Shown here one piece after another: positions 8,071 through 18,716 of a stretch of 33,562 nucleotides of DNA. The notes beneath the pieces were generated by a model. The model had not been told where the DNA came from, ran no database searches, and worked only from the letters and a program-made list of their open reading frames with translations. The stretch lies in the NCBI RefSeq assembly GCF_000312565.1, contig NZ_CALW02000070.1, positions 1-33,562 of the forward strand, read 5' to 3'. The DNA comes from Bartonella rattaustraliani AUST/NH4. GTDB taxonomy: Bacteria > Pseudomonadota > Alphaproteobacteria > Rhizobiales > Rhizobiaceae. Position 1 is the first letter of the stretch. Each line of letters begins with the position of its first letter. A program made the translations under genes and the position numbers.

Positions 8071-9102
8071 TTATTTTGCTGATTTGGGCGTTATTAAATG
8101 ACGAGAAATCAGTGTTTCAGCAATTTGAACAGTATTTAATGCTGCACCTTTTCTGAGATTGTCAGCAACAACCCAGAAAGCTAAACCATTTTCAACAGTG
8201 ATATCTTCACGAATGCGACTAATAAAGGTGTCATCTTCACCAGTGCTCTCATAGGGGGATATATAGCCGCCATTCTCACGTTTATCGATAACCTGGCAGC
8301 CTGGTGCACTGCGCAGAAGTTCTTGTGCTTCGTGGGCAGTGAGTGGTTTTTCAAATTCAACATGAACCGCTTCAGCATGACCAATAAAGACAGGAACACG
8401 AACAGCAGTGGCTGTTAATTTTATTTTAGGGTCAAGGATTTTCTTTGTTTCAACAGTCATTTTCCATTCTTCTTTTGTATATCCATCTTCCATGAAAGCA
8501 TCGATATGGGGAATGACATTAAAGGCAATACGTTTGGTAAATTTTTTTAATGAGATTGGATCTGCAACAAAGACTGCTCGTGATTGCTCAAAGAGTTCAT
8601 CCATCCCTTCTTTTCCAGCGCCAGAAACCGATTGATAAGTAGAGACAACAACGCGCTTAATGGTTGCGGCATCGTGTAGAGGCTTTAATGCTAAGACAAG
8701 TTGAATGGTTGAACAATTAGGATTTGCAATAATATTGCGCTTGGAAAACGTTCCAATAGCTTCTGGATTAACTTCAGGCACAATCAAGGGCACATTGGCA
8801 TCATAGCGCCAAGTGGAGGAATTATCGATCACCACACAGCCAGCAGCAGCGATTTTAGGAGCATATTCCTTAGAAATACTCCCCCCTGCAGACATGAGGC
8901 AAATATCCGTATCAGAAAAATCGTAAGTATCAAGCGCTCTGACTTTTAAGGTTTTATCACCATAAGAGACTTCTTGTCCTAAAGAGCGCCGCGATGCTAA
9001 GGGCACCACTTCATGAGCAGGAAAACCGCGTTCTTCTAAAATTGTTAGCATTTCACGACCAACATTTCCAGTTGCGCCGACAACTGCGACTTTAAAACTC
9101 AT
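8071..9102 (-). CDS. asd: Aspartate-semialdehyde dehydrogenase
   Basis: The 343-residue enzyme reduces aspartyl phosphate to aspartate semialdehyde with NADPH, the branch point to lysine/diaminopimelate, threonine and methionine. The nucleotide-binding GATGNVG is at residues 9-15. The catalytic cysteine is Cys130 in NPNCSTIQ. The active-site His region appears as VPVFIGHAEAVHVEFE. Length and motifs match the Asd family of alphaproteobacteria. It stands alone, so control must lie in the 9103-9200 leader, where nothing specific is seen. Diaminopimelate supply for the cell wall makes it probably essential. Confidence 0.96.
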   Translation of the reverse strand: MSFKVAVVGATGNVGREMLTILEERGFPAHEVVPLASRRSLGQEVSYGDKTLKVRALDTYDFSDTDICLMSAGGSISKEYAPKIAAAGCVVIDNSSTWRYDANVPLIVPEVNPEAIGTFSKRNIIANPNCSTIQLVLALKPLHDAATIKRVVVSTYQSVSGAGKEGMDELFEQSRAVFVADPISLKKFTKRIAFNVIPHIDAFMEDGYTKEEWKMTVETKKILDPKIKLTATAVRVPVFIGHAEAVHVEFEKPLTAHEAQELLRSAPGCQVIDKRENGGYISPYESTGEDDTFISRIREDITVENGLAFWVVADNLRKGAALNTVQIAETLISRHLITPKSAK

Positions 9103-9969
9103 TTTTTATACTCCTGCTTCTCTCCACACTTCTTACTCTGGGCTATACCTAGGAGAGAGCGAGTTAACCAAGGGTAACCATTTATTAATTTTCAGAAACA
9201 CTCTTTAATGTACGAAAATTACAACTTGCGATACAAGAGTTCAGCTCATCTTGAATGTCTTGCCCTTCTGAATCTCTAAGAATTGAGAAAATTTGAATTT
9301 ATGTCAAACCGCATGAAGATATTTTTGACAGTGCCTCAATCTAGTCAAATCTTTATCTTCTGTCAATTCTTTCTCGTGAGAACGTTTGTATTTTGTAATG
9401 GCTGCATGAGGAATCGTATTGGTGAAATTTTATCTGTTTATTTAAGTTTTTATTCTATCATAATATTCTTATAAAAGGATAATTATGATTTTTGCGTGTT
9501 ATTTTCACTTTTTATTGGGGGGCATTGGGTTGTATCGTTCTTGATTTCCTCTTAGAGAGGTTCTTCTTTAAGAAAGTCTTGGCATTATAAACTTAAGAGT
9601 TTTCCATTTTCATTAGAAGTCAATTGTAAGATTGCCTTTTGTTTTCGTGTTTTAAAATATTGACACTTGAAAAGTTCAAAATTTTATTTTGCTCAATATT
9701 AATGTTATAGTGATGATCTCTCTTTTCTTTTTTTGAGATATCAGAGCAAAAAAAGGACGAAGAATATTTTATATATCGATGAGCTATAATGCGCGAGTAT
9801 TCTTTTTCCAAACGTTTCAATTTTTTCTCCTATTTTTTGATGTGTTGGAAAATGGCGGGGAGTGTCTCATAGGCTTTGAGAGGTTCTCATTACGCTTTTC
9901 TTAAAGCAGTTTTTTTCCACAAAAATATCACTAAAATGTAGATTTTAGCTTGCACTTTTAAGCACCATG
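9103..9969. other. Gene-poor region upstream of asd
   Basis: About 870 AT-rich bases. Open frames here (for instance near 9283-9474 plus and 9620-9820 minus) are short, show no family resemblance and lack a clear ribosome site. The asd promoter should lie near 9110-9250 but is not obvious. Confidence 0.4.
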
Positions 9970-10182
9970 AGCTCATAGCTCATAGCTCATAGCTCATAGC
10001 TCATAGCTCATAGCTCATAGCTCATAGCTCATAGCTCATAGCTCATAGCTCATAGCTCATAGCTCATAGCTCATAGCTCATAGCTCATAGCTCATAGCTC
10101 ATAGCTCATAGCTCATAGCTCATAGCTCATAGCTCATAGCTCATAGCTCATAGCTCATAGCTCATAGCTCATAGCTCATAGC
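9970..10182. repeat. Perfect 7-bp tandem repeat, 30 copies
   Basis: The unit AGCTCAT repeats 30 times without a single mismatch (9970-10179), followed by a partial AGC. Since 7 is not a multiple of 3, each forward frame meets TAG and each reverse frame TGA, so it cannot be part of a long protein. Perfect identity over 210 bp indicates recent expansion by replication slippage. Confidence 0.97.
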
Positions 10183-10216
10183 ACGAGCACTCTTGCATTT
10201 ATATTTGGTGTATTTG

Positions 10217-10380
10217 GGTGTTTAGAACTATTGAGCGTGAAACAGCTTCTTGCTTTTATTGTTTATTATATTTGTTATATTAGCTATATTTGAGGGATAT
10301 AATAATATTTGGATTGCATAAGAGCTCTCGAAAAATCTGCAATGTCCGTAAAGTCCGTTTATTTTTGCGTTCGAGAGTTT
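10217..10380 (+). repeat. Repeat S copy 1 (about 150 bp, next to the heptamer array)
   Basis: This stretch (TGAGCGTGAAACAGCTTCTTGC, split by substitutions from GAACGTGAAACAGCC, then TTATTATATTTG and GATATAATAATATTTGG) matches 25385-25515 on plus and 24330-24465 on minus. In those places S is embedded in repeat R; here it stands without R. It has no coding potential. Confidence 0.65.
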
Positions 10381-10936
10381 CTATATCTTATTGATTTCTG
10401 CTGATATAATCAAAATTATAGGTTTGTACAGAGGGTTATTTTTTTACATTTTTTATGTTCATTGAAAATCATTTGTTTTGTTTAAAACTGGGATTCAATT
10501 GCTGCAATATCTTGGTTGATAAGTGATTGTTTATTTTTTTTGTATATTTGAGATTTGAGTGAGAGCCGTAAATTTCGTAAAATTTACTCATTTCCAACTT
10601 TTTATGATGATTAATTAAAGTCATTCGTTTCACACTTACAAAAGTGGGATCTTATAGGGAGAAAAGTACTTGAGATTAGGGACGTTTTTCTGGCAAAATT
10701 TTTGCAGGATACGCAATATGATGACATGGGGGCAAGAGTGATTATGAGGTTGGGGTAAGAGTTATTGTGAGATGAGAAGTGAATAAATGGGGAGGATAAC
10801 AAAGTGAATGCGGATTTTCGTTTGTTGCACTCCTTTTCTCAAAGAGAAAAAGTTTTTTAAAAAACTGGGTAAAGTAAAAAGAATATCCTCTTGATGGAGA
10901 AGTAATAGATCACTGTGTTTTTAGAGGCAAAATTGT
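10381..10936. other. Gene-poor region downstream of the Trm112-like gene
   Basis: No gene is recognised. A self-complementary GTTTTTTAAAAAAC at 10852-10865 followed on the minus strand by a T-run (CTTTTTCTC) could end transcription of the two minus-strand genes upstream, but the stem is almost all A-T and therefore weak. Confidence 0.3.
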
Positions 10937-11143
10937 TTATTCTTTATGTGTTGTTTTTTCATCATCGTGCAGTGGGCGTGCTTCTGAGGCAAGCATAATG
11001 GGAATGCCGTCGCGGATAGGGTAGGCAAGTTTTGCTTTGCGTGAAATTAACTCTTGGGTTTCTCGGTTTAAAGAGAGCGTGCTTTTTGTGATGGGACAAA
11101 CAAGCAGTTCAAGCATTTTAGGATCAGTGGTCATTTTCTTCAT
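10937..11143 (-). CDS. Trm112-family small protein (UPF0434/YcaR-like)
   Basis: A 68-residue protein with the Trm112 fold pattern: [15 protein letters not shown] near the N-terminus, then a hydrophilic turn and [19 protein letters not shown]. In eukaryotes and archaea Trm112 activates methyltransferases; the bacterial role is unclear. Only one cysteine of the zinc-ribbon-like pattern remains (CPIT), as in many bacterial members. It lies 13 bp downstream of the Lon-N-domain gene on the same strand, so the two are probably co-transcribed. Confidence 0.85.
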   Translation of the reverse strand: MKKMTTDPKMLELLVCPITKSTLSLNRETQELISRKAKLAYPIRDGIPIMLASEARPLHDDEKTTHKE

Positions 11144-11156
11144 GTTTTTGCGTTTA

Positions 11157-11819
11157 TTAGTTTAAATGATAATCTACCCCTGTTTGTTTCATCAGTGAAC
11201 GTTCTGTTAAAGCAAGCAGAGTTTGGGCACGGATTTCAATATCTGGAGCTTCTAAGAGTGCTTGTTTTTCTTCTGGTGTAAAGGGAATAAGTGCTGAAAA
11301 AGCATTAACCAAGAGAGGGGTCGGTGCTTGTATAATGCTGCTCCAATTATATTCCATTTCATGGATAATGAGGTATTTTTCCACAATACTCAGTAAGTTT
11401 TCTCGATTAATGTTTTCTGAAAGATCGGGCTCTTGTAAGTCTTTTATGTTCGATCGGATGAGGGCAGTGCGGTAGGATTTTGTATTCACCAATTCTTGTT
11501 CTAATGTGAAGCGGCAGATGCCTTGTAATATAATAAAAAGTTGCCCATTTCCTGTTTCATTATAGTTTGTGATACGCCCTATACACCCTATTTTGTAAAG
11601 TTGTGCGGGGAAGAGATCTGTCTTTGATGTAAGGGGTTGAATGATTCCTAGCAAACGGTCAGATAACATGACGTTTTCAACCATTTCAAGTGCTGCTGGT
11701 TCAAAAATGTTGAGCGATAAAAAACCACCGGGCAGTAAGAGTGCACCTTCTAAGGGAAAGAGAGCAATTTGCTTTGGGAGGTCATTTTCGCAATTATAGT
11801 GGATATTGCCAGCTTTCAT
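11157..11819 (-). CDS. Lon N-terminal (LON substrate-binding) domain protein
   Basis: A 220-residue protein made only of the LON N-terminal domain: [24 protein letters not shown] opens the domain (residues ~17-40), then [38 protein letters not shown], and a helical C-terminal part ending before LTERSLMKQ. It lacks the AAA+ and Ser-Lys protease parts of Lon, so it is not a protease. Such stand-alone domains are common in alphaproteobacteria and their function is not established. It is upstream of, and probably in an operon with, the Trm112-like gene. Confidence 0.88.
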   Translation of the reverse strand: MKAGNIHYNCENDLPKQIALFPLEGALLLPGGFLSLNIFEPAALEMVENVMLSDRLLGIIQPLTSKTDLFPAQLYKIGCIGRITNYNETGNGQLFIILQGICRFTLEQELVNTKSYRTALIRSNIKDLQEPDLSENINRENLLSIVEKYLIIHEMEYNWSSIIQAPTPLLVNAFSALIPFTPEEKQALLEAPDIEIRAQTLLALTERSLMKQTGVDYHLN

Positions 11820-12264
11820 AAGTCTTCCGTAACCGTTATTCGATAAAGTTTATTCTGCAAATCGTTGTCATTTATGTTACTCTTTAGAGACAAAAATCTA
11901 AAAGAGAAAAACTAACATCTTCTCTATGAGATGATCACTAACCTACAATAAGAATACCTCAATCTCCGTCGCGGTCGTTGAAATTTTGCGAAGGAGGGTA
12001 TTGCTCCATTCTTTTTTAAGTATGCAAAATTTTACAGTATTCTCAAATCGCGTTTTTGTTGTGGCTTTTGCAATCTTTCCTTCTTCATTTCCTGAAAGAG
12101 ATTATTGAGGAAATGTTTAAAGGGAAACCATTATAAGTCTTTTAAAACAGTCTATGCAAGTTTAAAAATGAGAGCATCCTCATTACTTTTACTAATGACA
12201 GAAGGATCAAGATAGGTTATAGACAAGATATGTTGGAAAGAGCGTTGTTGTTTCTTTCATTCTT
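11820..12264. other. Divergent intergenic region before the gcv leader
   Basis: About 440 bp between the Lon-N-domain gene (minus) and the glycine riboswitch (plus). It should carry both promoters. A short inverted repeat, CATTTCCT/AGGAAATG, sits at 12086-12115. No clear sigma-70 pair can be assigned. Confidence 0.35.
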
Positions 12265-12445
12265 TTGTGGGAGAGTGCAGGATGCAAGTTTTTGCGCCTG
12301 ACGCCGAAGGGGAAAGTGGCCCGTAATCTCTCAGGCTCTAGGACCGTAAAAGGAAAAGGCATATCTGGAAAGTCGGAAAGTCCGCGCCGAAGGTGTAAGC
12401 GAAAGTTTTTTCGCGAGTCTCTCAGGTTTGTGACAGAGGGGTGCA
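12265..12445 (+). promoter_or_regulatory. Tandem glycine riboswitch (gcvT class)
   Basis: Two consecutive aptamers are visible. The first has GGGAGAG near 12270, GCCGAAGGGG at 12303 and ATCTCTCAGG at 12326. The second has GCCGAAGGTG near 12386, a GCGAAAG...TTTCGC hairpin and GTCTCTCAGG near 12416. The signature GCCGAAGG plus CTCTCAGG of the glycine riboswitch is therefore present twice, joined by an A-rich linker (12345-12360). Glycine binding usually turns on the gcv operon. The gcvT start lies about 60 bases further on, in agreement with control of translation or transcription of this operon. Confidence 0.95.
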
Positions 12446-12507
12446 AAGATAATCAGATACTGTGTCGTTTGGCACATATTTGGTATGAGTACGGCTTTGG
12501 AGATATT

Positions 12508-13626
12508 ATGGCTATATCACAAGAATTCGAGACATCTTCTTTAAAAAGACTTACCTTGCATGAGATGCATGAAAAAGCGGGAGCAAAGTTTGGCGCTTTT
12601 GCTGGTTGGCAAATGCCTTTGACTTATCCTCTTGGAGTTTTAAAAGAGCATCTTCATACGCGTGCACATGCAGGTCTTTTTGATATTTCTCATATGAAAT
12701 TAATTGCTGTTGAGGGGGCACAAGCAGTGGAGTTTTTATCCTATGCTTTTCCGCTTGATGCTGCGCTTCTAAAGATTGGCCAGTCACGGTATAATTATTT
12801 GCTTAATGAGCAGGCTGGTATTCTGGATGATCTTATTATTACGCGTTTGGCAGAATGCCGTTTTATGCTGGTTGCGAATGCCGGGAATGCGCAGGTTGTT
12901 CTTACAGAGCTTGAAAAGCGTGTTGTTAATTTTGAATGTCAAGTGACTGCTCTTGAGAGAGTTTTGCTTGCTCTTCAAGGTCCTGACGCAGCAGCAGTGA
13001 TGACTGATGCTGGATTACCCGGAAATGAGCTGGTGTTTATGCAAGGGTTCGAACCGCAAGAAGATTGGTTTATAACGCGTTCTGGTTATACGGGAGAAGA
13101 TGGTTTTGAAATTGCTCTTCCAAAAGGTCACGCGCATGCATTGGTTGAAAAATTGCTCAGCGATTCTCGGATCGAATGGGTTGGTCTTGCCGCGCGTGAC
13201 AGTCTTCGGCTGGAAGCAGGGTTGTGTTTGCATGGGAATGATATTACGCCTGATACAACGCCCATAGATGCTGCATTAACGTGGGCTGTTCCTAAAAATG
13301 TTCGAGAAAAAGCGCAATTTTACGGAGCAAAGGCTTTTCTTGAAGCGTTTCAAAAAGGGCCTGCTCGTTGTCGTGTTGGGTTAAAACCGCAAACGCGTCA
13401 GCCTATTCGTGCAGGTGCGCTGCTTTTCGATCATGAAGGACATCAGATTGGGGTGGTAACATCTGGTGGTTTTGGTCCTTCTTTTGATGGTCCGGTTGCG
13501 ATGGGGTATGTTTCTATTGGTTGTAAGGCTGAGGGGACGGAAGTTTTTACGGAGTTGCGTAGCAAAAAGATATCACTGGCGGTTCATCCACTTCCATTTG
13601 TTGAACAACGTTATTTTAAAGGATAA
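12508..13626 (+). CDS. gcvT: Glycine cleavage system T protein (aminomethyltransferase)
   Basis: The 372-residue T protein moves the methylene group from the aminomethyl-lipoyl arm of GcvH to tetrahydrofolate, releasing ammonia. Near the N-terminus LTLHEMHEKAGAKFGAFAGWQMP matches the family, as do GLFDISHM, the folate-site region RSGYTGEDGFEI and the C-terminal GVVTSGGFGPS. The reading frame stays open back to 12265, but those codons are the riboswitch. The ATG at 12508, preceded by GGAG (12499-12502), gives the usual family length. It is first in the operon; gcvH follows after 6 bp. Confidence 0.96.
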   Translation: MAISQEFETSSLKRLTLHEMHEKAGAKFGAFAGWQMPLTYPLGVLKEHLHTRAHAGLFDISHMKLIAVEGAQAVEFLSYAFPLDAALLKIGQSRYNYLLNEQAGILDDLIITRLAECRFMLVANAGNAQVVLTELEKRVVNFECQVTALERVLLALQGPDAAAVMTDAGLPGNELVFMQGFEPQEDWFITRSGYTGEDGFEIALPKGHAHALVEKLLSDSRIEWVGLAARDSLRLEAGLCLHGNDITPDTTPIDAALTWAVPKNVREKAQFYGAKAFLEAFQKGPARCRVGLKPQTRQPIRAGALLFDHEGHQIGVVTSGGFGPSFDGPVAMGYVSIGCKAEGTEVFTELRSKKISLAVHPLPFVEQRYFKG

Positions 13627-13632
13627 TTTTTG

Positions 13633-14001
13633 ATGTCTAAAGTTTATTTTACCCAAGATCATGAATGGCTGTATGTTGAAGGACAAGTAGTGACCGTTGG
13701 GATTACCTATTATGCTCAAGAGCAGTTAGGAGATTTGGTTTTTGTTGATTTGCCACAAATTGGAACGAAAATTTCCAAGGGAGATGCTGTTGCTGTTGTG
13801 GAATCTGTAAAAGCTGCTTCAGATGTTTATGCACCCCTTGATGGTGAGATTGTTGAAATTAATGAATCTTTGGCAATTAGTCCCGAACTTGTAAACCAGA
13901 AAGCCGAAAAAGAAGGTTGGCTCTGGAAAATGACATTGCAGGATGTAACGCAACTGGAAGGGTTGTTAGATGAGACTGCTTATAAAGCGTTGATTGGATG
14001 A
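13633..14001 (+). CDS. gcvH: Glycine cleavage system H protein
   Basis: The 122-residue lipoyl carrier shuttles the aminomethyl group between P, T and L proteins. The lipoylation lysine lies in [19 protein letters not shown], centred near residue 60. Start: the ATG at 13633 follows AAAGGA (13618-13623); a TTG directly before it would add one residue and is less likely. The stop overlaps the gcvP start (ATGA at 13998-14001), so translation is coupled. Length is normal. Confidence 0.96.
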   Translation: MSKVYFTQDHEWLYVEGQVVTVGITYYAQEQLGDLVFVDLPQIGTKISKGDAVAVVESVKAASDVYAPLDGEIVEINESLAISPELVNQKAEKEGWLWKMTLQDVTQLEGLLDETAYKALIG

Positions 14002-16802
14002 GTGCTATGCAAGAGCGTCATTTTTTTTCTCGCCATATCGGGCTTCGTCCTGATGAAACACAGAAAATGCTGGATGTTTTGGAACTTGATTGTGTTGATA
14101 CGTTAGTTTCTCAAGCGGTCCCACATTCTATTCATTTGGGACGTTCGCTTAATCTTCCAAAAGCAGCAAGTGAGGGGCAAGCGTTAGAAGAATTGTCCAG
14201 CATAATGGGGCGTAATCAGCGACATAAAAGTTTCATTGGGCAAGGCTATCATGGAACATTTGTGCCTCCTGTTATTTTGCGAAATCTTTTTGAAAATCCA
14301 GCGTGGTATACTGCTTATACACCCTATCAGGCAGAAATTAGCCAGGGACGTTTAGAGCTTTTGTTTTATTTTCAGACATTGGTGAGTGAACTGACCGGTT
14401 TGCCTGTGGCTGCGGCTTCTCTTCTTGATGAGGCAACGGCTTTAGCTGAAGCCAATGCAGTCGCTGTGCGCTTTACACGTGAGAAAAAAACAAAAATTTC
14501 TCTTCAAAGTCTTTTACACCCTCAGGTTTTGAGTGTTGCAAAAACGCGTGCTGAAACACAAGGCATTCAGATCAATCAGGGTGGCGCAATTGATGTTGAT
14601 ACAGCTGCAATTATTTTGTCTTGGCCTGATACTAAAGGCTCTTTTAACGACTATAGCGAAGTTATTAAAGAGGCAAAGGTAAAAGGAGCGCTGGTGATCG
14701 TTGTTGCAGATCCTTTAGCCCTTACTCTTATGGAACCTCCAGCACAATGGGGGGCTGATATTGTTGTTGGTTCTATGCAGCGTTATGGTGTTCCAATGGG
14801 ATTTGGGGGGCCACATGCTGGCTACCTTGCTGTCAGTGAGGCTTTAACCCGTTTTATTCCAGGGCGAATTGTAGGGCAATCAGTGGATACAAAAGGGCGT
14901 GTGGGATTTCGTTTAGCATTGCAAACACGTGAGCAACATATTCGGCGCGATAAAGCGACATCGAATATTTGTACCGCACAGGCTTTGTTAGCAAATATGG
15001 CAACAGCTTATGCTGTTTGGCATGGACCAAAAGGCTTACAGGAAATTGCACAGCGAATTCATCAGTTAACATGTCGTTTTGTTGCTGGTTTAGAGTCCGC
15101 GGGTGTTTCTTGTGAAGGAGAAAACTTTTTTGATTGTATCAGTGTTGTTGTGAAGGGAAAAGCGCGAAAGATTGCGCGCCAAGCAAGGATAGGTGGGCGT
15201 CTTATCCGTGTGCTTGATGACGATACAATTGCAATTAACTTTGATGAATTGTCAACAGAGGAAGATGCTGGTGCTTTAGCACAGCTTTTGGGGGCTCAAT
15301 TGGTTGATGAGGCTTCGCCACGGCTTTTTGGTAAAGAGCGTGAGGCTGTTTTTCTTTCTCAGCCCTTTTTCCATGCGGTTCATTCAGAGACAGATATGAT
15401 GCGCTTTTTGCGTCGTTTGTCAGATAAGGACTTGGCGTTGGATCGGGCGATGATTCCGCTTGGTTCTTGTACGATGAAGCTTAATGCAGCAGCTGAATTG
15501 ATGCCTTTGGGTTGGTCTAGTGTGGCGCAGGTACACCCCTTTGTTCCAAAAGAGGATGTGGCTGGTTATTTGGAAATGATTGATCAGCTCAATGCGTGGT
15601 TGTGTGAGATTACAGGATTTGCGCAAGTTTCTTTTCAGCCAAATTCTGGTGCTCAGGGTGAATATGCGGGGCTTTTGGCAATTCGCTGCTATCATCAATC
15701 ACGGGGTGAACATCAACGCACAGTTTGTCTTATTCCTGCCTCAGCACATGGTACTAATCCAGCTTCAGCGCATATGGCGGGGATGGAAGTTGTTGTGGTG
15801 AAATGCTTGAGTGATGGTGATGTTGACATTGATGATCTCAAAATGAAAGCGCAATTGCACAAAGACAAGTTAGCAGCTCTCATGATCACCTATCCTTCAA
15901 CCCATGGTGTTTATGAGGAAAGTATTAGGGAAATTTGCTCTCTTATCCATGAAAATGGGGGACAAGTTTATTTTGATGGCGCTAATTTGAATGCGCTTGT
16001 TGGGCTTTCTCGTCCGGCAGATATTGGGGCAGATGTTTGTCATATGAACCTTCATAAAACATTTGCCATTCCCCATGGCGGTGGTGGTCCTGGTGTTGGT
16101 CCGATTGGGGTAACAGAGCATCTCAAGCCATTTTTACCAGGACATGAACAAGATGGAACGGAATATGCAGTCTCAGCAGCGCCTTATGGAAGTGCTTCCA
16201 TTCTCGTTATTACGTGGATGTATATTCGCATGATGGGGGCTGATGGCTTGAAATATGCAACGCAAACAGCGATTCTCAATGCCAATTATATCGCGGCACG
16301 TCTTTCAAAGGCTTATTCTATCCTTTATCGAGGTAAACATGGGCGGGTTGCTCACGAATGTATTGTTGATACCCGCGTGTTAAAAGAGCAGTATGGAGTG
16401 AGTGTTGATGATATTGCAAAACGTTTGATTGATTACGGGTTTCATGCGCCAACAATGTCATTTCCGGTTCCTGGAACTTTGATGATTGAGCCAACAGAGT
16501 CAGAACCAAAAGCAGAAATTGATCGTTTATGTGATGCTTTGCTTGCTATCGCTGAAGAAGCACAGAAAGTTGGTGCAGGCGTTTGGCCAAAAGACGATAA
16601 TCCTTTGGTCAATGCACCACATACATTGAGTGACACAGTTGATGATACTTGGGCTCGTCCCTATTCGCGCAAAATCGCTGCTTTTCCCAACAGCTCTCTT
16701 GATCCAGCAGATAAATATTGGCCTCCTGTTTCTCGTATTGATAATGTTGCCGGAGATAGAACGCTCATTTGTTCTTGCCCGCCATTAGGAAATACATATT
16801 AA
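13998..16802 (+). CDS. gcvP: Glycine dehydrogenase (decarboxylating), single-chain P protein
   Basis: The 934-residue PLP enzyme decarboxylates glycine and loads the aminomethyl group onto GcvH. It is the fused form, both halves being present: an N-terminal half ([18 protein letters not shown]) and a catalytic half with PLP lysine Lys687 in [31 protein letters not shown] and [15 protein letters not shown] are also family signatures. It starts inside the gcvH stop (ATGA). gcvL/lpd is not in this operon; the shared dihydrolipoamide dehydrogenase must lie elsewhere. A strong terminator follows 40 bp later. Confidence 0.97.
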   Translation: MSAMQERHFFSRHIGLRPDETQKMLDVLELDCVDTLVSQAVPHSIHLGRSLNLPKAASEGQALEELSSIMGRNQRHKSFIGQGYHGTFVPPVILRNLFENPAWYTAYTPYQAEISQGRLELLFYFQTLVSELTGLPVAAASLLDEATALAEANAVAVRFTREKKTKISLQSLLHPQVLSVAKTRAETQGIQINQGGAIDVDTAAIILSWPDTKGSFNDYSEVIKEAKVKGALVIVVADPLALTLMEPPAQWGADIVVGSMQRYGVPMGFGGPHAGYLAVSEALTRFIPGRIVGQSVDTKGRVGFRLALQTREQHIRRDKATSNICTAQALLANMATAYAVWHGPKGLQEIAQRIHQLTCRFVAGLESAGVSCEGENFFDCISVVVKGKARKIARQARIGGRLIRVLDDDTIAINFDELSTEEDAGALAQLLGAQLVDEASPRLFGKEREAVFLSQPFFHAVHSETDMMRFLRRLSDKDLALDRAMIPLGSCTMKLNAAAELMPLGWSSVAQVHPFVPKEDVAGYLEMIDQLNAWLCEITGFAQVSFQPNSGAQGEYAGLLAIRCYHQSRGEHQRTVCLIPASAHGTNPASAHMAGMEVVVVKCLSDGDVDIDDLKMKAQLHKDKLAALMITYPSTHGVYEESIREICSLIHENGGQVYFDGANLNALVGLSRPADIGADVCHMNLHKTFAIPHGGGGPGVGPIGVTEHLKPFLPGHEQDGTEYAVSAAPYGSASILVITWMYIRMMGADGLKYATQTAILNANYIAARLSKAYSILYRGKHGRVAHECIVDTRVLKEQYGVSVDDIAKRLIDYGFHAPTMSFPVPGTLMIEPTESEPKAEIDRLCDALLAIAEEAQKVGAGVWPKDDNPLVNAPHTLSDTVDDTWARPYSRKIAAFPNSSLDPADKYWPPVSRIDNVAGDRTLICSCPPLGNTY

Positions 16803-16844
16803 ATTTATTTTTATTTTGTTAAATCTATTGGATTGCATTGGAAG

Positions 16845-16870
16845 GCCCACATAAAATATGTGGGCTTTTT
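16845..16870 (+). terminator. Rho-independent terminator of the gcv operon
   Basis: GCCCACATA (16845-16853), a loop of AAA, then TATGTGGGC (16857-16865) followed by TTTTT. The 9-bp stem is perfect and lies 43 bases after the gcvP stop. Confidence 0.92.
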
Positions 16871-18035
16871 GATCTGCTTTCTCTCTTTATATGATGAAAA
16901 TTTTGAATAGTTTTTTTAGCAGATTTCAAAAAATGATGAGAGGATGCTGATCAAAATATTGTATCTTATTGCCCTTTATAGAGATGCATTGAAAAGTTTT
17001 GTTTCGCATTTTTGCACGGATTATAGAATTTATAACCGTTAGAAATCGTTATAAAAATTTGTTATGATAGAGAGGTGGGCGATGAGAGGCTGGAGTTTTT
17101 TTGTTCTCTCATCCTGTTTTGACGGTGCATAAAATGACTTGCGAGAGTGCATATCTCTATGATGTGAGGAAGAAAGCCCTTCTTATTCACGGGTGATGCC
17201 ACATATTGATTGTTTTTGACTTTTTTCTTCCATATTTTCTATAAATGCTATGGGTTAATCAATTTTGTTGGGGGCAATTATTGGGAGAATTTCATCATGA
17301 AAGCCCATTTAAAATTTTCACATCTTATTTTATGGTGTTGTATGCTGAGATCAGTAAAATAGTCAATTTTAGTGTTTTCATGGTGTGTGATACTGTTTTA
17401 ATGGTGAACGAAAAACTGTTATTCTACGTTGGAAAACACACATCAACATCCGATCTTTATCGGAGGGAATTTGGGGGTAAACGGATTATTTCAGAACAGT
17501 GCTCTTCTCCATAGTATCCGTAATATTACTTCATTTGGACGATTCACGCGTGGATATAGGATAAAACTTCAATTGTTATGCATATATGCCAATGAGAGGA
17601 TTTTATTGTAAAGAGATTAAGCTTTTTGCATTGTTCATCTCGTTCATGGGTTGTTTTGAAGAGGCAGAACTTTTTATGCAAGCAATAGCAAAATTATTTT
17701 TCATTCTATAAAAATGTGTTTTGCAACATGAAGTGTAGGTGTATTGTTCAGATCTTTAATAAAAGCAAAAAACTTGCATATTCTCGCACATACTTGATAG
17801 ATTTTCATGGGAAATGTCAATGCATTAATATGCTCAATGGGGGAAGTTGATAAAATCATAGTTTCTAGAGGAACATTGCAACATGATTGAGGCATTGACG
17901 TTACAACGTATCGATTTGTCAAAATGATTTATTGTTCCTGTATGTTTGGGTGAGGGTGCTAAATTCAGCCATTTTGTTTTCTTGGGTTTAAAATCATAAG
18001 AATATTTTTTTGTAGGCTACCTAAGAGGAGTTTGT
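16871..18035. other. Gene-poor region after the gcv operon
   Basis: About 1.2 kb of AT-rich DNA. Short frames (17245-17514 plus, 17701-17922 minus) have no recognisable domain and no good ribosome site. It may be an old decayed gene tract. Confidence 0.4.
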
Positions 18036-18263
18036 GTGGGGAATAAAGATCATTTGAGAAAAAACGAAATTGTTCCTTATCAATTGTCACCATGCAAAAG
18101 TGGCTACAAAAAGATTTTAAAGCTGGAAAATATGCATGGTGGTACTTGTTTTTTCCTTATAGAGAATCGATTTAAAAGTTTAAGGGGCAATTCTTACATA
18201 TTAATTTGTAAAGAAGATAGCTCTTCGTTTGTCAAGAGAAAGATTTTCAGCAAAGTTTTGTAG
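18036..18263 (+). CDS. Possible small basic protein, unrecognised
   Basis: A 75-residue frame starting with GTG at 18036, preceded by AAGAGGAG at 18023-18030, a good ribosome site at short distance. The product is lysine-rich (GNKDHLRKNEIVPYQ, YKKILKLENMHGG, FVKRKIFSKVL). There is no signal peptide, membrane segment or known domain. It stands alone, followed directly by repeat R copy 4. It may be real, or a remnant. Confidence 0.25.
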   Translation: MGNKDHLRKNEIVPYQLSPCKSGYKKILKLENMHGGTCFFLIENRFKSLRGNSYILICKEDSSSFVKRKIFSKVL

Positions 18264-18324
18264 TTTTAGCAAAGTCAATTTATAACATTGAAAACTGGTG
18301 TTATGTTTTATTTTCAAGACCTTT

Positions 18325-18575
18325 ATTTATAATGATTATTTGTCGTTTTTCACCTTGAATCATAACCTCAAATACCCATAAGATTTTCTCATCTCAAACC
18401 TCTTTATGTTGAATCAATTTTATTCACGTGGTTTTACGCCATGAGCGGGGTTGGCATATGGGTAAAATGAGAAAGGAAAATGTCTCTCATGAACCGTCTT
18501 CATGCAAGGGCTGTCGCAACACCCATATGCTGGTAAATAGTATGATGGTGTCGGCTTGTACCTTCTTGTGTGAGA
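18325..18575 (+). repeat. Repeat R copy 4
   Basis: A decayed att-like 19-mer at 18330-18348 is followed by CCTTGAATCATAACCTCAAA, the conserved upstream block and the integrase start region (ATGAACCGTCTTCATGCAAG at 18489-18508, GGGCTGTCGCAACACC). A fragment resembling the DGAGLYLH region (GATGGTGTCGGCTTGTACCT) ends near 18563. It lies about 150 bp from the alr stop. No flanking gene-end duplication was found here. Confidence 0.7.
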
Positions 18576-18716
18576 AGAGGGGAAGAGCAGCGTTGATGTT
18601 TTGCTGTGTTCTGTTTTGCACAAGCGTTAGACATTTTAAAAAGATTTGCGTATGAGAGCTTTTTTTGGGAAACACTGTTTTTTACTTTTTCATGAAGAAC
18701 AAGAATCCATCATCAT

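Noticed and set aside
9970-10182. CRISPR array
   Set aside because: The 7-bp units are contiguous, with no spacers and no cas genes nearby.
12265-12507. N-terminal extension of gcvT
   Set aside because: These bases form the glycine riboswitch. The ATG at 12508 has a ribosome site and gives the normal T-protein length.
16871-18035. Genes at 17245-17514 and 17701-17922
   Set aside because: No recognisable domain or good ribosome site, and composition like the surrounding non-coding DNA.
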